DNA of 64,000 nt from Ardenticatenales bacterium (lineage in GTDB: Bacteria; Chloroflexota; Anaerolineae; Promineifilales; Promineifilaceae): assembly GCA_020634515.1 (NCBI GenBank), contig JACKBL010000001.1, forward strand, positions 558,001-622,000, written 5' to 3'. The translations under genes and the position numbers were made by a program. Shown here one piece after another: positions 8,422-18,900 of this stretch (position 1 is the first letter of the stretch; each line of letters opens with the position of its first letter). The notes under the pieces were generated by a model. The model did not search any database. It was not told the origin of the DNA and saw nothing but the letters and a program-made list of their open reading frames with translations.

Positions 8422-9384
8422 CTATAACAACCCATATGCGGCCTGGTCAAGCATTTCTTGTTCTTCGCGCAAGCGCAGGTAGCTATCGTAGCGAGCGGGG
8501 GAGACGCGACCATCGGCTACGGCCTGGCGCACGGCGCAGCCGGGTTCGTGGGCGTGGGTGCAGTCGCTGAACTGGCAGGCGGCTACCAAAGGGGCGATCT
8601 CGCGGAAATAGGCGTCCAGTTCATCTGCTTCTATGTCGTAGAGAGCCAGGCTGCGGATGCCGGGCGTGTCCGCCACGTAGCCGCCGGCGAAGGGGAGCAA
8701 TTCCACGTAGCGAGTGGTATGCAATCCTTTTTCCGTGGCCTGGCTTACGGCGCGCACTTGCAGGCCGAGGCCGGGTTGCAAGGCGTTGAGCAGGCTGGTT
8801 TTTCCCACGCCAGATGAGCCGGTGAGGACGGAGATTTTGCCGGCAAGCACCCGGCGCAGTTCATCCAATCCCAAGCCAGTATGAGCGCTGGTGTAGAGAA
8901 CCCGGTAACCAATGTCCGCATACAGTTGAAACAGTTTTGCCGCCTCGGCGAGGGGGACCAGGTCCGTTTTGGTGACGCAGACGATGGCCGGCAGGTCGTT
9001 TCGTTCGGCGACGACGAGGAAGCGATCCAGTTTGCGCAGGCTGGGAGCAGGCTGGCGCACAGAGAAGACCAGCACGACCTGGTCGGGGTTGGCGACGAGG
9101 ACTTGTTCGCGGTCGCTGAGGGTGTCCCGCGTGTTGCGTCCGCTGGGACGGGCGCGGGAGAGGACGCGCTGGCGCGGGGCGATGGTTTCAACCATGCCCG
9201 TGTCTTCGGTAAGGATGGAAATGGTAACGTGGTCCCCCGCCGCCGCCAGGTCGCTTTCCAGCCGCTCTTTTTTCAGTCGTCCCGGAAGCTGACAAACGTA
9301 ATCTCCCGCGGCGGTGCGCACGGTGAAGAAGCCGCTTTGTGCCTTGATGATCAGACCGTCCAATCGCTTTCCCATAAGTGGCAA
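8422..9384 (-). CDS. rsgA: Ribosome small-subunit-dependent GTPase A
   Basis: A 320-residue protein with the circularly permuted GTPase order diagnostic of RsgA/YjeQ. An N-terminal OB-fold (about 1-75) is followed by G4 in VCVTKTDL, G5 in YTSAHTG, G1/P-loop in LTGSSGVGKTSL and G3 in VADTPGIRSL. The C-terminal zinc finger is read in CQFSDCTHAHEPGC. RsgA is a late 30S assembly factor that hydrolyses GTP on the maturing small subunit in the cytoplasm. Length and motif order are normal. No neighbouring ribosome gene is present. Confidence 0.95.
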   Translation of the reverse strand: MPLMGKRLDGLIIKAQSGFFTVRTAAGDYVCQLPGRLKKERLESDLAAAGDHVTISILTEDTGMVETIAPRQRVLSRARPSGRNTRDTLSDREQVLVANPDQVVLVFSVRQPAPSLRKLDRFLVVAERNDLPAIVCVTKTDLVPLAEAAKLFQLYADIGYRVLYTSAHTGLGLDELRRVLAGKISVLTGSSGVGKTSLLNALQPGLGLQVRAVSQATEKGLHTTRYVELLPFAGGYVADTPGIRSLALYDIEADELDAYFREIAPLVAACQFSDCTHAHEPGCAVRQAVADGRVSPARYDSYLRLREEQEMLDQAAYGLL

Positions 9385-9432
9385 TTATAGAGTCGCCTCG
9401 GGATCGCCGCCAGTCGCCCACCCTGTGTTTTT

Positions 9433-9621
9433 CGAGCCGAAGTCGCCCCCTTGCATCCGCGCGATTTGTATCTGGATGGATTGCCGCCGCGCCTACGGGT
9501 GACGGGCAAAAATAGCAAGGAACGCACCGTCTGTCTCTCCCATCAGGTGCGCTGGGCGGTACAAGTTTGCCGGGTCAAACGTCCCGCCGCCGAATGCGAA
9601 GCCGTTTTCCTCAGTCAGTAA
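9433..9621 (+). pseudogene. Tyrosine recombinase (integrase) remnant
   Basis: The 62-codon frame translates to RAEVAPLHPRDLYLDG, then PRLRVTGKNSKERTVCLS, then the stop. This matches the part of tyrosine recombinases around the first catalytic Arg and the conserved GKGxKER loop (the RAEV-x-L-x3-DL region). The box II HxxR and the catalytic Tyr are absent. The stop codon arises exactly where the dispersed R3 repeat begins (CAGTCAGTAACC), so the gene appears truncated by that element. No start codon is needed because it is a fragment. It marks a past mobile-element insertion. Confidence 0.65.
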
Positions 9622-9660
9622 CCGTCCGTAAAAAGTGTGAAGTTATCTTCGGACGGTAGA
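9612..9660. repeat. Dispersed repeat family R3, copy 1
   Basis: CAGTAACCGTCCG ... CGGACGGT inverted repeat around an AAAAAGTGTGAAGTTATCT core. Closely matching copies lie near 19652 and, inverted, near 62460. Confidence 0.7.
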
Positions 9661-9700
9661 GAAAATTGGTCCAAAGCCGTTACCCTGAAAATAGACTCTA

Positions 9701-9806
9701 GACACTGGCGTTTTTGGCGTGGCGGCTTCAGCCGGCCCCCATATGGCATTGGACCCGGCTAAAGCCGCGACTCCGGCCACCCTATGTGGATTTCGCCAGA
9801 CTCCAG
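9701..9806 (+). repeat. Dispersed intergenic repeat family R1, copy 2
   Basis: Same block order as copy 1: ACACTGGCG, GGCTTCAGCCGG, CATATGG, AAAGCCGCGACTCC, TTTCGCCAGACTCC. Confidence 0.75.
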
Positions 9807-9808
9807 TA

Positions 9809-9868
9809 GACTACAAAAGTCTCAGTCCAGCATCGACATCCATACGCCCGGCAAAGACTTTTGTAGTC
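9809..9868. terminator. 14-bp inverted repeat downstream of the giant protein gene
   Basis: GACTACAAAAGTCT (9809-9822) is exactly complementary to 9855-9868, with a 32-nt loop. It is placed about 50 nt past the stop of the minus-strand giant gene; a terminator role is inferred only from position. Confidence 0.4.
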
Positions 9869-9914
9869 CTTCATGTGACGTTCAGCACATACTAAACGCG
9901 CGTTCGTTGATACC

Positions 9915-12900
9915 CTACGGGTAGACGAAGTCAAAGCTGCTTACCTGGAAGCCACTGAGGTTCCCTACAAAGAGCCAGTCATCCGCTTCGTCCCAGGCCA
10001 AAGAGAGGGGGGAGCTGCCCGGCATAAATGTCGTGTTCAAGGTGGTCAGGGTGAGGATGTCCACGACCTGGATGGCGCCGGCCCCGGTGCTGACCATAAC
10101 CAGCACCCGGCCATCGGATGACAATGCCATCTGACGCGGATCGTCCGGTACGGAGAGCGATGCTACCACCTGCCACAGGTACAGGTCGATGATTTGCAGG
10201 CGATCCATCGATGGCTGGCTGAGGAACGCATAGCGACCATCTGGGCTGATGGCAATATCCAGCGTGTAGTAGCCCCCCATGTACAGGTCCGTCCAGGTGC
10301 CATCGTCATTGTAGCGCCAGAGGCGGTTAAATGCCGGCACATACAACGTCCCATCTGGCGCAAAAACCGGCTGACCCGGCCTGTCCAGGACGTGCCACTG
10401 CGGGATCACCTGCCCGCTGCTCAGATCGATCAGATCAACCCCACCACCCGTATACCCGGTTACATACGCCATCGTCCCATCCGGGCTTAAAACGACCATT
10501 TCCGCATCCACCAACCCCGTAAACGTCTGCTGCACCTGCCGCGTAGCGACATCAAGCACCACCAGCGAATCAGTGCCGTCGTGCGCGATATAAAGCAAAC
10601 TGCCATCGTTGCTAAACACCAGCCCTTTTGGCTCATCGCCGGTGGGAATAAGAGGCGCCGTCGGCCACATTGTCGTCGGGTTAAGCAGCGTCACCTTGTC
10701 TTGCCAGCGATTAGATACGGCCAGTAGCGCGTTATCTGGCGACATGGCCAGCGCCATGGGGCTGTAACTGGAAAACGCTTGCGGGCGGGAAACCAACGTC
10801 ACGGGATCCAGTGGCGTGGCCGTCGTAAACGAAGTCGCCACTTCCTCGCCCAGTGCATTGCCGGCAAAATCCCGCACCCCAGAACTTATATGCAACGTGT
10901 ACGTCACACCTGGGTTTAGAGAGACATCCGGCCGGAACCAGACCAAATCATTCTCAAGCCCTATACTCAACGTGCCGTTGACCACACTGTCTCCCGCACT
11001 CAGCCACACCGTCCGCTCATCTACAGTCAACCTGTCAACGGCTTCCGACAGGCTAACGATCACCGACGTGTACAATGGCACGTCGTTTTCTCCATCACCG
11101 GGTCGCACCTGGATCACTTGCGGGGGCGTCACGTCCGACAGTTCACCATACTGGTACACCATGACGGCATCCGCCCCGTCATTAGCCACGTAAATTCGCT
11201 GCCCATCCGGGCTGAGTGTCAGTCCATACGCCGGACCTGAGAAATCATACTGGCTGACGAGTGTGCCCGTACGCCAGTGTACCAGGGAAACGCCGCCGCC
11301 CTGATTGCTGACGACGATCGTTTCTCCATCGGCGCTGAGAGCCAGCCAGGTCGGGATGTTGCCTACCGATACTTGGGCTGTCACGGCGTCAATACGTGTG
11401 TCAAGCATGAGCAACTGATTGGTGGCCGGGGAAGCGAACCATACCCGATCCCCATTGTCCGCGACAACAATGCCAGAGAAACCCCAGCCGGGGAGATCAT
11501 CAAACGCTTTTACCATTTCTCCATTCGCCGCATCCAGGATAGACAGGCCGCCATCGTAAGTCACATACAGGTATTGCCCATCAGGGCTGAGGGCGGCGGC
11601 GTGCGCGTGGCCATCTTCCGCCCCACCGTTGACCGGCCAGCGTGCGATTTCCTGCTGCGTCAACGTGTCGATGAGGGAGACATTTCTACTCTCCTGGTTG
11701 ACCACGTAGAGGAAGGGCTGGTCGGGATGGTGGAGCGAACTGAAGGGAGACGCGCCCACGGGGATGCCTTGCAGCCCGCCGGTCTGACCGTCCATGTCGA
11801 TGGGCGTCTCCGCAGCCAGGTCTATCACCACCACGTCGTTCTGGGTCGGGCGCAGGACGTAGGCCAGCGTGCCCGCCGGATTGATGGTGATGTGGCCGGC
11901 GCTGCCTTCCAGGTCCAGCCAACGGCTATCCCAGCTGTCTACGTCAAAGAAGCGGAGCGTTCCCCCATAGTTGGTCGCCAGCACCCGGCTGCCGTCCGGG
12001 GTGACGGCCACGCCGCGCAAGTTGTTGCCGGCAGCGGGCGTCGCCCACAAACCGAGGCGGGCCGGCGTCGGCGTGGCGGCGGTGGTGAACGCGCTGGTGA
12101 CTTCCGCCGCCAGCGGGTTGCCCGCCAGGTCGCGCAGCCCGGTGCTGATGTGCAGCGTGTAGGTGATGCCCGGCGTCAGCCATTGAAGGGGGTGCAGCCA
12201 GAGGGATTGATTGCCGGCATTCACGCTCACGGTACTGCTCACGACGCCGCTGCCATCCGTCAGGAAAACCGTTTGCTCATTGGCGCTCAAGATGCCCACC
12301 GCTTCCGACAGGTCAATACGCACGTCGTCGTAGGGCGGCACGTCAACCTGCCCGTCATGGGGCTGCAGCGCAAGCACTTGTGGTCCGGTCGCGTCTGACA
12401 CATTGACATGTTTGTAGACCAAAACCTCCCCGGCTCCCTCGTTTGTCACGTAAACCCATTCTCCATCGGGACTCAAGGCCAGGCCGTTGGCGGCGCCGGC
12501 GTTGTCATACCGGCTTAACAGCGTACCCGTGCGCCAGTGGTACAGGGACACCCCGCCATCGTTCTTGTTGATGGCATAGAGCGTTTCGCCATCGAGGCTG
12601 AGCGCCAACCAGGTGGGCATTTCACCCGTGGGGATGCGGGCCACGACCGTGTCTGTACGCATGTCGATGGCGATCAATTCGTTGGTCGTGGCGGACGCCA
12701 CCCACACCTGGTTGCCATCCCCCGGAACGACCACGTCCCGCAGCGAAAAAGCGGAGAAGCCGTCCAACTGCTTCACCAGGTGGCCGTCGCCGGCGTCCAG
12801 GACGGCCAGCGTGCTGTCATAGGTGACGTACAACTGTCCCTCATCGGCGCTGAGGGCGATGCCGTGGGCATTGTTGTCTTCCGCGGCCACGCCGTTGACC

Positions 12901-15900
12901 GGCCAGCGCGCAATTTCCTGCCGCGTCAACGTGTCGATGAGGGAGACATCCCCACTGTCTTCGTTGACCACATAGAGCAGGGGTTGACTGGGATGGAGCA
13001 GAGAGCGGAAGGGAGACGCGCCCACGGGGATGCCTTGCAGCCCGCCGGTCTGACCATCCATGTCGATGGGCGTCTCCGCAGCCAGGTCTATCACCACCAC
13101 GTCGTTTTGGGTCGGGCGCAGGACGTAGGCCAGCGTGCCCGCCGGATTGATGGTGATGTGGCCGGCACTGCCTCCCAGGTCCAGCCAGCGGCTATCCCAG
13201 TTGTCTACGTCAAAGAAGCGGAGTGTCCCCCCATAGGTGGTGACCAGCACCCGACCGCCATCCGGGGTGACGGCCACGCCGCGCAAGTTGTTGCCGGCGG
13301 CAGGCGTCACCCACAAACCGAGGCGGGCCGGCGTCGGCGTGGCGGCGGCGGTGAATGCGCTGGTGACTTCCGCCGCCAGTGGGTTGCCCGCCAGGTCGCG
13401 CAGCCCGGTGCTGATGTGCAGCGTGTAGGTGATGCCCGGCGTCAGCCATTGAAGGGGGTGCAGCCAGAGGGATTGATTGCCGGCATCCACGCTCACGGTA
13501 CTGCTCACGACGCCGCTGCCATCCGTCAGGAAAACCGTCTGCTCATTGGCGCTGAGGTTGTCAACGGCTTCCGACAGGTCAATGTGTACCGGACCAAATA
13601 CGGGAATTCCCGTTTGCCCATCACCCGGCCATGTCTGCGTAACCATCGGGGGCGTGACGTCGTTTTGATCGGCCCGGTAGAAGACCCACAATTTGCTGGT
13701 TACGTTGTTCTCCAGGGCAACAACCGTGTGTCCATCGGCGCCAAAGGCCAGGGCGGCGATATTTCCGTCTGCGGCAACCGAGATGGGTAGATGGTCAACG
13801 ATCTGCAAGGTGGCCGCATCCAAGATGGCGATGACGTTGGTGGTCTGTTCGGTGACGTAGATGAATTGCCCGTCGGGACTATAGACGACATATTCCGGTA
13901 CGGCCTCCCAGGGAAGATCGATAACGTGTCGGCCTACAATCAGGTCAAAGACCTGCAGAATCCGCCGGTCTGTGTCGGGTATGATGGCCTGACGCCCGTC
14001 GGGAGAGAGCGTCACATTCTTCACGGATCCGTAGGTGGTCGGTATGGTCTTTGTTCGCACCCATAGATCGGCATCAAGGGTGATGAGGCTCTCGTTGGAA
14101 GTGATGTAGAGCAGACTGTCATCAGGATTGATGACGATGTCGTGTGGAATTTCGGTCAGAGACAGGGAGCGGGTAATCTGGCCAAAGCCGGGGCTGTTGG
14201 GGTCCACGTCCAGTTGATGTACGGCGGGTGGGTCGCCAATGTCGGTGACGTAAAGGGTTGTACCCGCCTGGTTGATAGCGAGGCGGTAGGGTTCTCCCAT
14301 CCCATCAAAAGTGGTGAGTGTTGCGCCGTCTGCTAACCGCAATACCTGAACGTTGTTGCCCAGGTAGTTGAGGACGTAGGCCAGGTCGCCATCGGGTGAG
14401 AAGGCGACGTCCAGTGGGCCGGCGCCCACGCTCAGGTCGTAGGTCCTGAGCGCTTCCCAGGTTGTGCTGTCGAAGAGGGTCACGGCGTCATCATACTGGT
14501 TGGCAACGAGGACACGGTCGCCGTTGGTATTGAACGTGAGGGCTTCTGCGTCAATGCCGGCATCCGCCGCGACAATCAGGCTATGGTGTTGCGGATTGGG
14601 TGCCATCTGGATAGTGAACGTGTGGGAGATGACGCTGCCGGGTGCGCCTAAGGCATTGCCGGCAAGATCGCGCACATCGCCACTGACATAGAGCGTGTAA
14701 GACTCACCGGCGGCAAAAGGTTGCCAGGGGACGAAAGCGGCCTCCCGCCCGTCGCTACTGACGCCAACACGCCCATCTACGTCGTATCCTTGCGCTGACT
14801 TGACCCACAGGGTGTGTTCGGTGATGCTGCCGGGGTTGATAGCCTCGCTGAAGCGGGCGACAACGGGACTGATAGGCGTCGTGAGGCTGCCATCCGGCAG
14901 GAGTTGGACGATCTGCGGCGGGGCGACATCCTGTTCCGCGGCGACGGTGAAGCTGATGCTGAACGTGGTGGTGATCGGCTGTCCCACGGTGTCCGCTTTG
15001 ATGTCCAAAATACCACCGCCGAGGGTGAGTTCGTACTGGCCCTGAGGCAAGGGAGCGATGGGCCGGAATAGCAGTTCGCGGTTGCCGCCCCACGCCCAGT
15101 CACCGGCGACGGGCGTTTGCGCGCCATCGGCTATCAGGGTGAAAGTGTCCTGGTCGACCGTGGCGCGATCAATGGGGGCATTAAAACGGACGACAATGCC
15201 GCTGTTTTGGGGAATGTTGTTGCCGTCAGGGGGCGGGAGGACACCGATCACCTGGGGAACGGTGGTTGCTTCGCCGGCAATGAGATAGGCGAAGCCGCCG
15301 CCGGTGTCAATCCAGGTAGCCAGCTTGAAGTATTCTTCAGGGGTTAGGAGGGCTGTGTGGTCCACGCTGCTATTGATTGCGTCGATACGCGCCTGATGTA
15401 TCTCGTCGCCGTGGGCGTCGCCGGTGAGTAATTGAAAAAAGAAACTTCCGCGCGCGTCGCCATTTTGCATATAGGCCTCTGGCAAACGCTCAGGGACGGG
15501 AGTAACCAGGGCATCAAAGGTGTTCCGATCACCGCGCAGGTTTAAGCCGCCTCCCGGATTATCGCCCAGGTGACACGTCTGGCAGCGATTTTGCAGGATG
15601 GGGAGGGCATGGTCTACAAAGGTGTAGACTTCGCCACGGGCGCGCAGGTCCGTTGCCTCCGGGAGGGGGCCAATCTCGCGGGGCGTGTAGGGGAACGGAC
15701 CTTCGTGGCAACCGGTACAGGAACGTACTTCTCCTGGTTGCACGGAGTTCCATACACGTTCGTGGACAATGGCGGCTCCGTTGTGGCCGATCAGGTCCCA
15801 GGCGGTTGTGTGATTAGCGAACGTGGTGAAGATGGTTGTGCCCGTTTCATTGGAGGGCGCTACGCCGATCACGCGCACCGCTTCAAACAAGGAGACGCCG

Positions 15901-18900
15901 GCCAGGATGTCTTCGTCAAGATCGTGTCTGTTTATGCTCTGGTAGACGCGCAGCCCGGCCAGTTGCGTCGGGTCCAAATGGTAGGGGTAGTTGGGATCGC
16001 CTTCGGGGGACTGATCGTCGGGCTGGCTGGCGTCGCCGCGTAGACTGGTGTCGCGCACGACGAAGGTGCCCCAATTGCGCTCGGGATTGATGTTTTCCGG
16101 CTGCGTGGGAGGCAAAATACGGGAGCGCACGGGGATGGGGGATATTTCGTTGGTCGCCGGATCGTCGTACAAGAGGACGGGTTCCCCGGCCTGGATGGTG
16201 TGTACGATTCGGACTTGCTCCAGGGTGGGGGTGCGATCAACGGCGATTTTGATTTCGTGTATGCCGGCATTCAGGTCTACATCAACGCGGAAAGTGTGCG
16301 TCAGGCTGTGAATCTTTTCGCCATCGAGTCTCTGAGTCAAGCGAGCGAGATACTCATCACCATCAATCATGACCCACAGATCGTCATCTTCATCGTCGTT
16401 ATTGTGGTCGGCGCTGCCGGTGACCTCAATATAGATGCGACCCGGTTCAGCCAACTGAATGTTATAGACACGGAAGAAGTAGTTCGTGCCCGGACCGTGC
16501 GCAGTCGAAACAGTCGGGTCATCAACCAGCACCTGCTCGCCACTCCAGGACATGGAATACAGGCCAAATTGCGCCTCTAACGTATCCGTGATGGCGGAGT
16601 AGCTGAAAACCAGTTCATTGCTCGTCAACGTATTCGGCGTGCGATAAAGGCCCTCCGGCCCAACATAGAGGGGTCCCGGCAGGTCCGCCACGTCTCCACC
16701 GCGATTGTCAAAGATGCCCATCCGGCCTGGCAGTTGTTCGCGGGTGGTAAAAATGCCAACCATCTGTCCATCTGCCAGAGACCGTCGCTCAATGCCAATA
16801 GCGTTCTCCGTGGGGGGGTAGAAGGGCGGAGAAAAGCCGCCGTAGGAAACAAATCCGCTGGAGCCATCCTGATTCATGTCCCACACCGTATACCGGGAGC
16901 GCAGCGAAGTGAGATAGTCCCAGCGATCGAAGGAAATCCGTCCATCGGGGAATACCTGCGGGTTGATATTGGAGCTGGGGTTAGGCTCCACCATGCGCAG
17001 ATCCGTGCCATCGGCATTGGCGGTGTAGAGCTGGGTTGTGATCACCCCCGCAAAAGGGCGCGACTGGAATATTTGCCGACGGTCACTGGCGAAAATGATT
17101 CGCCCGTCAGGAAGGTACTCCGGGTCCTGATCATTGATGTGTCTAAAGGGTGGGTCAAAGGTGATTTGCTGCAGACCACTGCCGTCAAGGTTCATTTCCC
17201 AAATATGCCAGGTGTCGTCAGCGTTTTGGCGCATGGAAAAAAGCACGCGCTGGCCATCCCAGGAGAGTTCGGGATCTGTCACGCCACCGCCAACAGCGGC
17301 TACATTGGTCAGCGGGGTGAGGACGCCATCGGGAGCAACGGGACTGAGCAGATACAGGTCGCCAACGACATCCGGCTGGCTGTCAAAAACAGCGCCCATG
17401 CCATCATTGGGATTCGGTTCCTCTTTTACCAGAATCAGGGCAGCGGGCATCGCCAGATCATCCGGGGGAACATTGACGGTGAATGTGATGGTCTGCGAAG
17501 CCCCCGGGTTATCTTCTACATTGCCCTGGGCATCTACAAGCCGCGCAGTCAGGGTGTGCAGGCCATTGGTCAGATTGTTGAAGCGTAGGGTGTCGCTGCT
17601 GATCCAGGTCGCCAGGGCCGTCGGCTGAAAGTTGACCTGGACAGTTTGTTGCCCAAACTGGGCAGGATCATTCCCGTTGAAGAACATCAAGGGTTCGGGA
17701 TAGTCGTCCAGATAGAAATGAATGTGTGACTCGCCATACGCGCCGATGTCGTGGTTACTGGTCGTGAATGTAGCAGTGACATGACGGGTCGTCAGTTCAG
17801 CCCCATCAAGCGGGCTAAGCAGGTTGACGACGGGCGCATTGACAGGGGTCGGTGTCGGTGTAACTGTTGGAGGTGGCGTGATAGTTGGCGTAGGGGTGCC
17901 GATGATCTCGGTCGGCGTGGGCGTGGGCGTAGGCGTGCCCGCGGGTGGCTCAAGCGAGAGAAGCCAGATATGGTTTCTCATAACGTTATCCGGGAATTGG
18001 ACGTAGATGATCACTTGTGAACCATCGGGATTCCAATCATTGTCGGAAACTATGGCGCGGTACCCCGTATATTCCGGATGACCAGGCTCGTTGAAATAGG
18101 TGAGGCGCTGTTGGTTGTTGCCATCCGTGCCCATGAGCCATAGGTCGAGCCTGAGAGTCTCGTTAATTGCCGGCATATTGTTTTCGGGCACGTCGTACGG
18201 TTGGGATGAAGCCCAGACATAGGCGTCGTTAAGCGGGGAGAGGTGGGCATGCTCGTCCCATGCGGCAAATTCGCCATTCAGGCCAGAGGTATGGGTGAGG
18301 GAGGTGATCTCCGTGGGATTGGAGAAGTCCATGCGGCAGATGTCGGCGCTGACGTCTTCCATGTTGTCGTGCGGGGTGCAAGAGAAGTAGAGCCAGTTGT
18401 CGTCAGGACCAAAGCCATGTGTTTCTAAGTAGACTGGATTTTCGCCCGGGTTGTAGTAGGTTACGTTTTCCAGGTGGGGTGCGGGCGAGGCGACGAAATC
18501 GGCGACGGCCAGCCCTATATCGCCGTAGACGTGGTAGGGGTCTCCGTCCGGGACGGCTCCTTCGAGATTGCTCCAGAACAACTGCGTGCCATCATTGCTG
18601 AAATGGGGGTGGAGAGAGCCTGACGTCAACTCAGGATGCACGTCGGTCAGCGGGTAAAAGGTGTCTTCTTGCTTATCCCATATCCACAAGTCATTGTAGC
18701 GGGCTATGCCGGGTTCGCTGTTCACGCCGCCGATAGTGCCGGCATGTTCTGCTTTCTCGACCTGGAACACCAGATAGCGCCCGCCGGGGTCTATCTCCGG
18801 GTTACCTTGATGATTGTTGGGCAGTTCCAGGCGGTCACAGGTGATGCACACCTCATTTGAGCCGTCCGGGTTCATGGACCACACATCGTACAGTTCATCC

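Noticed and set aside
11277..13790. Two long plus-strand ORFs (373 and 417 codons) with repeated blocks
   Set aside because: Antisense shadows of the duplicated propeller-Ig modules of the giant minus-strand gene.
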